A stretch of 16,839 nt of DNA from Deltaproteobacteria bacterium (GTDB lineage Bacteria > Desulfobacterota > Syntrophia > Syntrophales > UBA5619): contig JAPLJW010000231.1 in assembly GCA_026388365.1 (NCBI GenBank), positions 1 to 16,839 of the forward strand, read 5' to 3'. Below the pieces are notes generated by a model. That model was not told where the DNA came from, searched no databases, and saw only the letters and a list, made by a program, of their open reading frames with translations. How positions within the stretch are numbered: the stretch's first letter is position 1; the number at the start of each line of letters is the position of its first letter. A program made the position numbers and the translations under genes. This document shows, piece after piece, positions 1 to 7,887 of the stretch.

Positions 1-744
1 GTCACCTCCATCCAGAACATCGTGAAGTCGGTCAACCGCGTGGGTCTCGACATCAACGACATCGTGCTGGAACAGATCGCCGCAAGCGAGGCGGTTCTGA
101 GCAATGACGAAAAGGACCTGGGCGTCGCGCTGATCGATATCGGCGGCGGCACAACGGATATCGCGATCTTCTCGGAGGGGAGCATCAAACACACGGCGGT
201 CCTGCCGGTCGGCGGTCATTACGTCACGGGCGACATCGCCACAGGATTGAGAACGCCCCTCGCCGAGGCGGAGAGGATCAAGATCAAGTACGGATGCGCC
301 TACATGCCGCTGATCCCCAAGGATGAAATCATTGAAGTCCCCAGCGTCGGGGGGAGGGGTCCGCGGGAGGTTTCCCGGCAGATCCTCGGCCGGATCATCG
401 AGCCCCGCATGGACGAGATCCTCGGCATGGCCTGCAAGGAGATCACCCGCTCCGGCTGCGAGGACATCCTCGCCGCGGGCGTGGTCCTGACGGGGGGAAC
501 GGCGATCCTCGAGGGGGTCCCCGAACTGGCGGAACAGATCTTCAACATGCCGGTCCGACGGGGCTGCCCGACGGGCATTGGGGGGCTCACGGACGTGGTC
601 AACAGCCCCCTGTATGCGACCGGCGTGGGACTGGTGCTCTTCGGGAGCCGGAATATCGCCCGGGAAAAGCTGATCCGGGCGGAAGGAAATATCATCAGTC
701 GTCCGTTCAAGAGGCTTAAACAGTGGGTTCTTGAATTCTTTTAA
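1..744 (+). CDS. ftsA: Cell division protein FtsA, 3' part (5' end outside window)
   Basis: FtsA is an actin-like ATPase that tethers FtsZ filaments to the inner membrane and recruits later divisome proteins. The frame is open from base 1, so the N-terminal half lies upstream; 247 codons are visible. The phosphate-2 type motif ALIDIGGGTTDIAIF and the adenosine motif VVLTGGTAILEGVPELA mark the actin/Hsp70 fold. The protein ends in a short basic-hydrophobic helix, RPFKRLKQWVLEFF, which matches the C-terminal membrane-targeting helix of the family. The stop is followed after 14 bases by ftsZ, the classic ftsA-ftsZ order at the end of the dcw cluster. The sequence shows the motifs and order; the role is family knowledge. 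No frame damage is seen. Confidence 0.96.
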   Translation, partial: VTSIQNIVKSVNRVGLDINDIVLEQIAASEAVLSNDEKDLGVALIDIGGGTTDIAIFSEGSIKHTAVLPVGGHYVTGDIATGLRTPLAEAERIKIKYGCAYMPLIPKDEIIEVPSVGGRGPREVSRQILGRIIEPRMDEILGMACKEITRSGCEDILAAGVVLTGGTAILEGVPELAEQIFNMPVRRGCPTGIGGLTDVVNSPLYATGVGLVLFGSRNIAREKLIRAEGNIISRPFKRLKQWVLEFF

Positions 745-758
745 GGAGGGGAGGCGTT

Positions 759-1904
759 ATGTTCGAATTGTCGAATCAGGGTCTGGTGAGCACGGCAACA
801 ATCACGGTGATCGGCATCGGCGGCGCGGGCGGAAATGCGGTGAACACGATGATCTCCTATAACCTGCGGGGGGTCGATTTCATCGCGGCCAACACCGATG
901 CGCAGGCGCTGGAGGCGTCCGCCTCGCCGGTCAAAATCCAGTTGGGCGCCGAAGCCACCAAGGGGCTGGGCGCCGGTTCGGACCCCGACATCGGCCGGCA
1001 GGCGGCCATCGAAACCCGGGAGACGCTGCGCGAACACCTCGAGGGATCCGATATGGTCTTCATCACCGCGGGCCTCGGCGGAGGCACGGGAACCGGGGGC
1101 GCGCCGATCGTGGCGGAAATCGCCAGAGAAATTGGCGCGCTGACCGTGGCGGTCGTGACGAAACCTTTCCAGTTTGAAGGGAAAAAGCGGAACGGGCAGG
1201 CGGAGGTGGGAATCGCCGAACTGCGAAAGATGGTGGACACCCTGATTATCGTCCCCAATCAGCGGCTTCTGAGCCTTGGAGGACGGGATATCTCTCTGAT
1301 CGATGCCTTCCGGAAGGCCGACGACATCCTCTACCACGCCGTCAAGGGGATCTCCGACCTGATCATGGTCCCGGGACTGATCAACCTCGACTTCGCCGAC
1401 GTGAAGAAAATCATGTCGCACATGGGGCTTGCCCTCATGGGAACCGGAACGGCCGGCGGCGAGAACCGGGCGGTGGAGGCGGCACAGAAGGCGATCTCCT
1501 CGCCGCTCCTCGAAGATAATACGATCCAGGGCGCCCGCGGCGTCCTGTTGAACATCACCGGCGGTCCGAACATGACCCTCCACGAGATCAACGAGGCCTC
1601 CTCGATGATCCAGGCGGAGGCGCATGAGGATGCGAACATCATCTTCGGCACGGTCGTCGATGAATCGATGGGAGACGAGATCCGAATCACCGTCATCGCG
1701 ACCGGCTTTGAAAGCACCGAGTCGGCCGCCAAGACAAACGTCGCATCGCTCGGAGACTTCCGGCGGAGGGGCAACATAGCCGTTCCGACCTTCATCCGAA
1801 ATGAAAAAACCGCCGACGCCGGGGCGGTCAAGACCAAAACGGGTGAAGACGAGGAAAATCCGGATCTGGAGATCCCCACTTTCCTGAGACGGCAGGCGGA
1901 TTAG
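759..1904 (+). CDS. ftsZ: Cell division GTPase FtsZ
   Basis: FtsZ is the tubulin-like GTPase that polymerises into the cytoplasmic Z-ring at midcell. The 381-residue product is of normal length. The N-terminal ITVIGIGGAGGNAVN segment begins the nucleotide-binding domain, the tubulin signature GGGTGTG lies at residues 107-113, and the catalytic T7 loop NLDFADV at 209-215. A variable acidic linker follows, and the C-terminal peptide PDLEIPTFLRRQ matches the conserved tail that binds FtsA and other partners. The ATG at 759 is fixed by a strong Shine-Dalgarno (GGAGGGG at 745-751) just after the ftsA stop, so the two are probably co-transcribed. No obvious terminator follows; a foreign-looking gene fragment begins within a few bases of the stop, which suggests that the original downstream DNA was displaced. 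Confidence 0.98.
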   Translation: MFELSNQGLVSTATITVIGIGGAGGNAVNTMISYNLRGVDFIAANTDAQALEASASPVKIQLGAEATKGLGAGSDPDIGRQAAIETRETLREHLEGSDMVFITAGLGGGTGTGGAPIVAEIAREIGALTVAVVTKPFQFEGKKRNGQAEVGIAELRKMVDTLIIVPNQRLLSLGGRDISLIDAFRKADDILYHAVKGISDLIMVPGLINLDFADVKKIMSHMGLALMGTGTAGGENRAVEAAQKAISSPLLEDNTIQGARGVLLNITGGPNMTLHEINEASSMIQAEAHEDANIIFGTVVDESMGDEIRITVIATGFESTESAAKTNVASLGDFRRRGNIAVPTFIRNEKTADAGAVKTKTGEDEENPDLEIPTFLRRQAD

Positions 1905-1908
1905 GCTT

Positions 1909-2316
1909 TTGCAGACGGCTTTTTCAATAGCCCTGAAGCCTGACGGATCACCCCTGCCCGTCTTCGAAACGGATGATGACCGGACTTATTTCGTAGCAAG
2001 ATTTCCAATCCATCCAAAGGCGCTGCACCGCATCACGAAAAAAGAAAGAGTTGAATCCGGAAAGCCCGGGACCAAGTCGGGATCAGATAAAGACAATATC
2101 AAGAAAATATTGAGCCTGTGCCATACCCCACAAGGCATAACTGATCTCATGGCGTCTCTATCCTGGACAAACCGAACAAAATTCCGCAATAAATATCTTA
2201 ATCGTATTATAGGCGAAGGACTTCTTGAGATGATCATTCCCGATAAACCCCAGAGCTCACTCCAGCGGTACCGGCTGACAGTAAAGGGAAAGAAATGGTT
2301 GAAAGGTCAATGGTGA
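1909..2316 (+). pseudogene. C-terminal remnant of an AlbA_2 / Fic-like_C ATP-binding (putative transcriptional regulator) protein
   Basis: The frame starts only with a TTG four bases after the ftsZ stop, and the first residues already belong to the middle of a larger protein. The segment GSPLPVFETDDDRTYFVARF, the GTKSGS linker and the final winged-helix part (ITDLMASLSWTNRTKFRNKY, then IIPDKPQSSLQRYRLTVKGK) resemble the C-terminal ends of COG2865-type proteins, which carry an AlbA_2 domain, a GHKL-like ATPase part and a Fic-like C-terminal winged helix. Those proteins usually run to several hundred residues; here only about 135 remain and the N-terminal domains are missing. I therefore call it a truncated remnant. 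It could still be translated by read-through or coupling from ftsZ, but no ribosome-binding site is seen. Family identity rests on recalled motif similarity only. Confidence 0.72.
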
Positions 2317-2320
2317 AAAA

Positions 2321-2420
2321 GAAGAACATGTCGATGGCATCGACACGAAAAAAGAACGTGTCCATGTTTGCTCATTTTATGGACATGTTTTCTGAACGTG
2401 TCCACAGCGGGGACATGTAA
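2321..2420. repeat. Cluster of three inverted repeats built on an AC(A/G)TGTC half-site
   Basis: Three dyads follow one another. The first is a 17-bp perfect palindrome around one central base, TGTCGATGGCATCGACA (2329-2345). The second pairs AACGTGTCCAT (2355-2365) with ATGGACATGTT (2379-2389). The third pairs AACGTGTCC (2396-2404) with GGGACATGT (2410-2418). All six arms share the core (A/G)TGTC. The cluster directly follows the remnant's stop codon. It may be a decayed repeat linker, since genes of this family often carry short repeated coding segments, or a set of protein-binding sites. A 36-codon frame at 2310-2420 crosses it, but it lacks any recognisable domain and I do not call it a gene. 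The repeats are visible in the sequence; their function is unknown. Confidence 0.6.
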
Positions 2421-2499
2421 GAACAGATGCACACCGCCGAGGAGTTCAGGGAAACTCGTTAAAAGAGATCGGCTATTGCAAGGGGTGGCAATTTATCCC

Positions 2500-2538
2500 A
2501 ATAAAAAGTCGCAAAGATGATCTTTGCGACTTTTTATT
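2500..2538. terminator. 39-nt perfect palindrome; rho-independent terminator-like hairpin or abiE operator
   Basis: The two 19-base arms, AATAAAAAGTCGCAAAGAT and its exact complement, flank a single central G at 2519. As RNA this folds into a long stem with an A-rich 5' edge and a T-rich 3' edge (TTTTTATT at 2531-2538), the form of a bidirectional intrinsic terminator. It lies 48 bases before the abiEi start. AbiEi antitoxins are known to bind inverted repeats in their own promoters, so an operator role is an alternative. A weak promoter-like pair (TTGCAA at 2476-2481 and AATAAA at 2500-2505, 18 bp apart) would put the -10 on the palindrome's left edge. Sequence alone does not decide between these. 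Confidence 0.6.
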
Positions 2539-2586
2539 GTTGATTTCTTGATTATTCTGTGGCAAGAAACAGCCGGGAGTGCAGAT

Positions 2587-3384
2587 ATGGGTAAAATAAA
2601 AGACTCGCCGACTTTAACAGGCAAGCTAAAGTTGGAAGACAAGGCCGCGCTTCTCCGGAAACGGTTTCAGGACAAACCCGACTTTACCATTTCCGACGTT
2701 GCATTCGTTCTGCAGGAAAAGCAATCGACGCTCCACTGGACCCTATACAAGCTCACACATGGTGGCTATATTTCCCGGACCGGTCAGGGCCTCTACTCCT
2801 TTCAAAACAGGGCAACAGAATCGATCCAGCCGATCCTCTCGACACTGGCTAGGAGGATACTCAAGGTCCTCGGGGAAACCGGGCATGATTTCTTCATCTC
2901 CGGCCTCGACATCCTGACGGTCTTCATGGATCACGTCCCCGAGACCTATCCCGTTCTCCTTTTCGCGGGAAAATCCGACGCGGACGAAGTCGCCGAAATT
3001 CTTTCCAGGAATAAAATCGATGTAGTTTCCTATACTCATATTCAAGACTACTCAGCCATCCGGCGAATGTCCTCTGTGGGTGAGCTTGTCCTGCTGATCC
3101 CCACGCAGGAATTTACCTATGCCGCCCATGGCCTGGCCTCTTTTGAAAAGGCCTTTGTCGATCTCTATTATGAAGTCACCCGGAGAGACTATCCCCTTTC
3201 GATTCAAGAGCTGGTCAGGATTTACCTCAACATGAGACGGCGGATGTCGCTGAACACAAACCGGATTGTCAAGATCGCTTCGCGCAGAAATATCCAGCAG
3301 GATATCCGGTATATCGTGGAGCACGATGCCGTTACGCCCGCCGCAATAAAATTTGTCGATCACCTGAGAAAGCGAAACCGGTAG
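2587..3384 (+). CDS. abiEi: Type IV toxin-antitoxin system antitoxin, AbiEi family
   Basis: AbiEi is the antitoxin and autorepressor of the AbiE type IV system; it counteracts the toxin's effect rather than binding it tightly. The 265-residue product begins with a winged helix-turn-helix region (about residues 17-72, ending YISRTGQGLYSF), the arrangement typical of AbiEi, followed by an alpha/beta C-terminal domain (about 85-262) that ends in a basic tail. I chose ATG 2587 over upstream in-frame codons because the upstream stretch runs through the palindrome and GGGAG at 2575-2579 is well placed. The stop codon touches the ATG of the next gene, the usual antitoxin-toxin coupling. Base composition is more A+T-rich than in ftsZ, which fits transfer. 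Identity comes from the wHTH plus the partner gene rather than from a unique motif. Confidence 0.85.
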   Translation: MGKIKDSPTLTGKLKLEDKAALLRKRFQDKPDFTISDVAFVLQEKQSTLHWTLYKLTHGGYISRTGQGLYSFQNRATESIQPILSTLARRILKVLGETGHDFFISGLDILTVFMDHVPETYPVLLFAGKSDADEVAEILSRNKIDVVSYTHIQDYSAIRRMSSVGELVLLIPTQEFTYAAHGLASFEKAFVDLYYEVTRRDYPLSIQELVRIYLNMRRRMSLNTNRIVKIASRRNIQQDIRYIVEHDAVTPAAIKFVDHLRKRNR

Positions 3385-4611
3385 ATGAACTTTGACGAAA
3401 AAGCCCTGATCCATGATCAAAAGTGTTTTGACCGCGATATCCTTACCAAGCGTCTGGAGAAACTCAAGTTCAACAGCCTGGCCAGGATGGAGCTTTTTCT
3501 GTGGGATCTTGAAATCTTTCTGCAAATCCGAGCCATCCTGAAGGATAAGATCGTTCTGAAGGGCGGTGCCGCTGCCCAATTCTATCTGCCTATTGAATAT
3601 CAGCGGACCAGCGTTGATATCGACATGATCTGTGTCGGGGGAATTAAAGAGGTTGAGAAGGCTCTGGCGGCCATAGAGCGAAAGTTCAACGGCATGAATG
3701 ACCTATTCAAGGCAAGACCCCATAAACCAAAAGATCCCAAGGCAATCCTGCCGATGATGACTTACTACATGGATGTCCCATCGGTCTGCACAGAAAAGGA
3801 ACTTTTCGGGAAAAAGACCACCGGGACCCAGGAAATCAAAATAGAGTTTCATTTTACAGACGAACCCTTGGCGATTCACCGGATATCTTCCCCTCGCATC
3901 TTTGCCCTGGAGACGAAGCAGACCTATCAGCTCCTTTCATTAGACGATCTCATCGGAGACAAGCTTACAACTCTGGGACCCAATACCATCGGCATCCCTA
4001 TGGAACGGGCAGACGAACAGATCAAGCAGATCTATGACATCTCCTGGCTTCTCAAATTCAACTGGGAGAATATCGACCTGCCGCGTGTCGGAACATCTTT
4101 TCTGGCCAGGGCGAAATCAGAAGCGCGCCTACGCTCCCTGACTGCGAACATGGCGGACATCTTCTCGGACATGATGGCGCAAATGAAGCAACTTTCCGTC
4201 ATGGATCTGGAAAATGATAAAGGCCTATTGAAACGAATCAACGACTTCCAAAGCCTGTACGTTCGAAAAGAGCTGAACCGCTCGCCTGCGGAATGGGCGA
4301 TCATCGGTGCGAAGATCCATCTTCTTCTTGGTTATCTGAGTCGGAATAAGGATGCAAGGAGTTCTCTGGACAGCCTTTTTCAATGTGAACGGAGCCTCGA
4401 ATTTGATCACCTGCAAGGTGCTGAAAAAGGCCAGCTTGCCCGACGATTCAGAGAGGAATTTTCAAAGGACTTTGAAAGATACAGCGATTATCCGGCAAGG
4501 GTCCTTAAGGGAAAGAGTCCTGCAAGAATCCTATGGGCCGTTGTGAACCCGGATAATATCGATGAACTCGTTTCCTGGATCGATAATTTTACCGGGGACG
4601 GGAAGGAATAG
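3385..4611 (+). CDS. abiEii: Type IV toxin-antitoxin system toxin, AbiEii nucleotidyltransferase
   Basis: AbiEii-like toxins are DNA polymerase beta-fold nucleotidyltransferases; characterised relatives act on NTPs or tRNA ends, and activity makes cells dormant, giving abortive phage defence. The 408-residue protein has the expected signatures: LKGGAAAQF at about 58-66 (KGG motif), then SVDIDM with acidic residues D78 and D80 for metal binding. LDDLIGDKL at 186-194 (D187 and K193) and KQIYDISWL at 214-222 (D218) match the third and fourth family motifs. All key residues appear present, so the toxin is probably active. It starts on the base after the abiEi stop, so translation is likely coupled. 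Its stop lies 10 bases before hsdM, placing the toxin-antitoxin pair at the head of the restriction operon. Target and physiological role here are inferred. Confidence 0.9.
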   Translation: MNFDEKALIHDQKCFDRDILTKRLEKLKFNSLARMELFLWDLEIFLQIRAILKDKIVLKGGAAAQFYLPIEYQRTSVDIDMICVGGIKEVEKALAAIERKFNGMNDLFKARPHKPKDPKAILPMMTYYMDVPSVCTEKELFGKKTTGTQEIKIEFHFTDEPLAIHRISSPRIFALETKQTYQLLSLDDLIGDKLTTLGPNTIGIPMERADEQIKQIYDISWLLKFNWENIDLPRVGTSFLARAKSEARLRSLTANMADIFSDMMAQMKQLSVMDLENDKGLLKRINDFQSLYVRKELNRSPAEWAIIGAKIHLLLGYLSRNKDARSSLDSLFQCERSLEFDHLQGAEKGQLARRFREEFSKDFERYSDYPARVLKGKSPARILWAVVNPDNIDELVSWIDNFTGDGKE

Positions 4612-4621
4612 ACAAGGCATC

Positions 4622-6661
4622 ATGAAACTCACTCAGCGACAATTGGAAAACCACCTGTGGGGCGCCGCCAATATTCTCCGGGGCAAGACTGCCGGGCAGG
4701 ATTACAAGAATTACATCCTTTCCCTGATGTTCTATAAACGGCTCTGCGATCAGTGGGAAAACGAAGCAGACGAAGCCATTGCCGAATTGGAACGCCAGCA
4801 GGGATGCACGTTTACGGAAAATCAGAAGGCCGTCTTCCGCGCCCGTGGCGAACACCGTTTTTCCATCCCCAACGGCTCGCGCTGGGGTGACATCCTTGCC
4901 GTTTCCGAGAACATCGGCGAGAAGCTCACCGGCGCCATGCGCGCCATTTCCGATAGCAACGAAGAGTTGCGCGGTGTGTTTACCGTCGACTGGAATCAGC
5001 CCGCCCCGGACGGCAGCGGGAAAAAACTCATTATCAATGAAGTCGTGCACGCCCTCATCCAGCATTTCGACGAGATCGATCTTTCCAACCAGAGCGTCCC
5101 CGCCGATATCCTGGGCCGGGCCTATGAATACCTCATCAAGCAGTTCGCCGACGACGCCGGCGCCAAGGCCGGCGAGTTCTTCACACCGCCGGAGGTGGTC
5201 GATATCCTCGTCCGCATTCTGGAACCCAAGCCCGGCGATACGATCTATGACCCCACATGCGGCAGCGGCGGCATGCTCATCCACTCGGCTGATTTCCTCA
5301 CCGAGCACGGCCATCCGCCCACGGCTGCACGCTACTTCGGTCAAGAAATGAACTGGGGCAATTTCGCCATCGGCAAGATCAACTCCGTTCTTCACGGCCT
5401 GGAGGCGGATATCAAAGGCGGGGTCAGCACCATCACCGATCCCCAGTTTCTCGAAGAGGGACGGATCAGAAAGTTCTCCACGGTCCTCGCCAATTTCCCT
5501 TTCTCCGACGAATTTTGGTGGCTCCGTCCCGAGCAGCAGACGGACGACAAGAAGAAGAAAGACAAATTGAAGAAGGAAGTATTCGGGAAAGAGGGTTACA
5601 AGGATCGCTATGGACGCTTCGGACGCGGCACCTCCTTCATGAGCCCTCCTGCCGGCTATGGTGATTACGCCTTCATTCTCCATATCCTCGCATCCCTGAC
5701 GGATTCGGGCCGGGCCGGCGTGGTTTGTCCTCAGGGGGTTCTGTTCCGGGGTCAACCGGAAATTGAAGAGGAGACAGGCGAGTTCGACAAGGATGGCAAT
5801 CCCAAGGTCAAACGCCGGAAGGCTGATGACGAGCACCTCATCCGCCAAGTCCTTTTAGAGTCCCGCTTCATCGACGCCGTCATCTCCCTGCCCTTGAACG
5901 TCTTTTACGGGGCGGGTGTTCCAGCCTGTCTGCTTATCCTAAGGAAAGAGAGACCGTCAGAACGACGCGACCAGGTCCTCCTCGTCTATGCGGCACGTCA
6001 CTACCGGGAACTCTCCAACCAGAATGAGCTTCGCCCCCAGGACGTGATGCGTATCATTGTTTATTATCATGCATACGGCGATCCGGAGAAGGTTGCGGCA
6101 CTCGTAGATTTTCATCGTGACCGACTTCATCGGCAGATCGACCAGCATGAACAAGAAGAGGTCGAAAGGATCGAGGCTGAATACCAGGATGATGCGGATA
6201 AATTGGCGGCCACTGATGCCGCCCTAACCGATGCCCGAGCCAAGCGCAAAAAGATGACCCAGAAAACCGAGCAGAAAGCGGCAGACGCAAAGATCCATGC
6301 CTTGGAAAAGCAAAGAATCAAACCTGCCGCGAAGGTCGCCCAGCGGGATGAAAAGATGGCCGAAGCCCGTCGCCGGGCCGAAGAGGACCGGCAGGCCGTC
6401 ACCACCGTGGGTGAAGAGCTCGCTGCCCTTTATAACGATCCGGATGAACTCCTTAAGCACGCCCGTGTCGTTGGTCTCGACGAGATTGAGGAGAACGAAT
6501 TCAACCTCAATATTCCGCGGTATGTGGCCACCTTTGAGCCGGAGCCAAGAATCGAAGTAAAGGACGCATTAGCAGCATTGCGAAAAGCAGACATTCACGT
6601 ATCAGAAGCTGAGGCTAATCTAGTGTCCCTATTAGCAAAGATCGGTTATGAAAGTGTATGA
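4622..6661 (+). CDS. hsdM: Type I restriction-modification system, DNA methyltransferase subunit HsdM
   Basis: HsdM transfers a methyl group from S-adenosylmethionine to adenine N6 at sites chosen by HsdS, and is needed for both modification and restriction. The 679-residue protein opens with the HsdM N-terminal helical domain (MKLTQRQLENHLWGAANILR). The SAM motif DPTCGSGGM lies at 210-218 after GEFFTPPEVVDIL. The catalytic motif IV reads NFPF at 291-294 in place of the usual NPPF. A lysine-rich insert (about 309-335) follows. Residues 505-600 are a long charged coiled coil, and NEFNLNIPRYV near 625-635 matches the common HsdM C-terminal signature. ATG 4622 is chosen over an upstream in-frame ATG at 4562 because homology begins here and the upstream one lies within abiEii. 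The stop overlaps the hsdS start (ATGA). Confidence 0.96.
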   Translation: MKLTQRQLENHLWGAANILRGKTAGQDYKNYILSLMFYKRLCDQWENEADEAIAELERQQGCTFTENQKAVFRARGEHRFSIPNGSRWGDILAVSENIGEKLTGAMRAISDSNEELRGVFTVDWNQPAPDGSGKKLIINEVVHALIQHFDEIDLSNQSVPADILGRAYEYLIKQFADDAGAKAGEFFTPPEVVDILVRILEPKPGDTIYDPTCGSGGMLIHSADFLTEHGHPPTAARYFGQEMNWGNFAIGKINSVLHGLEADIKGGVSTITDPQFLEEGRIRKFSTVLANFPFSDEFWWLRPEQQTDDKKKKDKLKKEVFGKEGYKDRYGRFGRGTSFMSPPAGYGDYAFILHILASLTDSGRAGVVCPQGVLFRGQPEIEEETGEFDKDGNPKVKRRKADDEHLIRQVLLESRFIDAVISLPLNVFYGAGVPACLLILRKERPSERRDQVLLVYAARHYRELSNQNELRPQDVMRIIVYYHAYGDPEKVAALVDFHRDRLHRQIDQHEQEEVERIEAEYQDDADKLAATDAALTDARAKRKKMTQKTEQKAADAKIHALEKQRIKPAAKVAQRDEKMAEARRRAEEDRQAVTTVGEELAALYNDPDELLKHARVVGLDEIEENEFNLNIPRYVATFEPEPRIEVKDALAALRKADIHVSEAEANLVSLLAKIGYESV

Positions 6662-7887
6662 GAAATCTATCAGGTTGCCAAGTCTATAAGGTCGCTGACA
6701 TACCCAATGATTGGGACTGTGTTCCTCTCAAAGAGAGGATTGAATTTGCCTATGGTAAGGCATTACATGAAGAAGACCGAAAAGTCGGCACCTTCGATGT
6801 TTACGGGTCAAACGGGAAGGTCGGCAAACACTCGCAATGCCTGGTTGATGCACCAGGCATCCTCGTGGGCAGAAAAGGAACTGTTGGAGCAGTCCACTAT
6901 GCAGATCAACCATTTTGGCCGATCGACACAGTCTATTTTATCCGCACCGTAGCAAAGGACAATTTTCGCTATATTTTCCATGTTTTAAATTACTTGCCCC
7001 TGCAGAAACTGAATGCCGCCACCGGTGTTCCAGGGCTTTCTCGCCGCGATGCCTATGCACTTCGAGGCGCTTTTCCTCTCCCGAAAGAACAGGAAGCCAT
7101 TGCCCGAGTCCTCGACACTATGGGCACGATAGTTGAGCGCTTGCGGGAAGCAGTCAAGCGCGCGGGAGACCTTCGAAAAGCTTTAATTCAGGCATCGTTC
7201 AGCTTTGAACTGTGCAGCGAGCCACTGATGGATACTGAATATGGCCGAATACCGAGAACATGGGAATGGGTTAAAGGTAAGAAAACCTTCGTCATTCTAA
7301 GTGGTGGTACAAACGAAAGCTCTATAAGGTTTCCTAAAAATCAAATCGAATCTGATGCATGGTTCATGAAGGTTGATGACTTCAACAATCCTGCTAACCG
7401 AAGATCAATTGCACATACAAAGATTGGGTTCCAGACTGCCGCTAATCCTAAGATCAAGCTTCTACCGAGTGGTACGGTGATTATCGCTAAGCGAGGAGCA
7501 GCGATTCTGAAGAATCGGGTTAGAACATCCATTGTGCCATTGGTCCTCGATCCAAACCTAATGGGTATTCAGATGTGCGATGACATCATGCCTGATTTTT
7601 TTGCATACCAATTGGAATGGATGAATTTATCTCGTTTTTTGGAGGATTCTGGTATTCCTCAACTAAACAATAAAGATCTCTATCCTCGACATTTTCTCAG
7701 GGCACCTGAAGACGAGCAAAAGAAAATCGTTTCTGTGATTAAAACCTCAGAGAGTCATGAAAATGCTTTATTACATCAATTGGATACTTCCGAAACACTG
7801 AAACTCGCCCTTATGCACGATCTACTGACCGGCAAGGTGCGCGTCAATCACGCGATTGATCAAATACTTTCTCTGGAGGCATCATGA
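6658..7887 (+). CDS. hsdS: Type I restriction-modification system, specificity subunit HsdS
   Basis: HsdS reads the bipartite DNA target and holds the HsdM and HsdR subunits. The 409-residue protein shows the usual two-half layout: first target-recognition domain (TRD1, about 10-140, starting IPNDWDCVPLKE), a conserved spacer helix (EQEAIARVLDTMGTIVERLR, about 144-163), second TRD (about 197-348, starting GRIPRTWEWVKG), and a final conserved helix (DEQKKIVSVI to LMHDLLTGKVRV, about 352-396). Both halves are intact, so a two-part target is expected; the target itself cannot be read from the sequence. The TRD2 DNA is much richer in A+T than its surroundings (21 G/C in 60 bases at 7321-7380), as expected if recognition domains are exchanged by recombination. 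It overlaps hsdM and hsdR by ATGA at both ends. Confidence 0.95.
   Translation: MRNLSGCQVYKVADIPNDWDCVPLKERIEFAYGKALHEEDRKVGTFDVYGSNGKVGKHSQCLVDAPGILVGRKGTVGAVHYADQPFWPIDTVYFIRTVAKDNFRYIFHVLNYLPLQKLNAATGVPGLSRRDAYALRGAFPLPKEQEAIARVLDTMGTIVERLREAVKRAGDLRKALIQASFSFELCSEPLMDTEYGRIPRTWEWVKGKKTFVILSGGTNESSIRFPKNQIESDAWFMKVDDFNNPANRRSIAHTKIGFQTAANPKIKLLPSGTVIIAKRGAAILKNRVRTSIVPLVLDPNLMGIQMCDDIMPDFFAYQLEWMNLSRFLEDSGIPQLNNKDLYPRHFLRAPEDEQKKIVSVIKTSESHENALLHQLDTSETLKLALMHDLLTGKVRVNHAIDQILSLEAS

Noticed and set aside
741..1625. Long open frame on the - strand opposite ftsZ
   Set aside because: It mirrors the codon structure of a certain gene, has no recognisable domain, and its composition (many R, H, D, G) is typical of antisense frames in GC-rich genes.
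2310..2420. 36-codon frame starting inside the remnant's last codons
   Set aside because: No ribosome-binding site or domain; the apparent pattern comes from the TGTC dyads.
2524..2586. Upstream N-terminal extension of abiEi
   Set aside because: It would be translated from within the palindrome, is not family-like, and ATG 2587 has a better ribosome-binding site.
4562..4621. Twenty-codon N-terminal extension of hsdM
   Set aside because: Lies inside abiEii and bears no HsdM similarity; MKLTQRQLE at 4622 is the usual family start.
4589..5848. Long - strand frame opposite hsdM
   Set aside because: Antisense shadow of hsdM, which carries all the expected motifs on the + strand; no ribosome-binding site or known domain.
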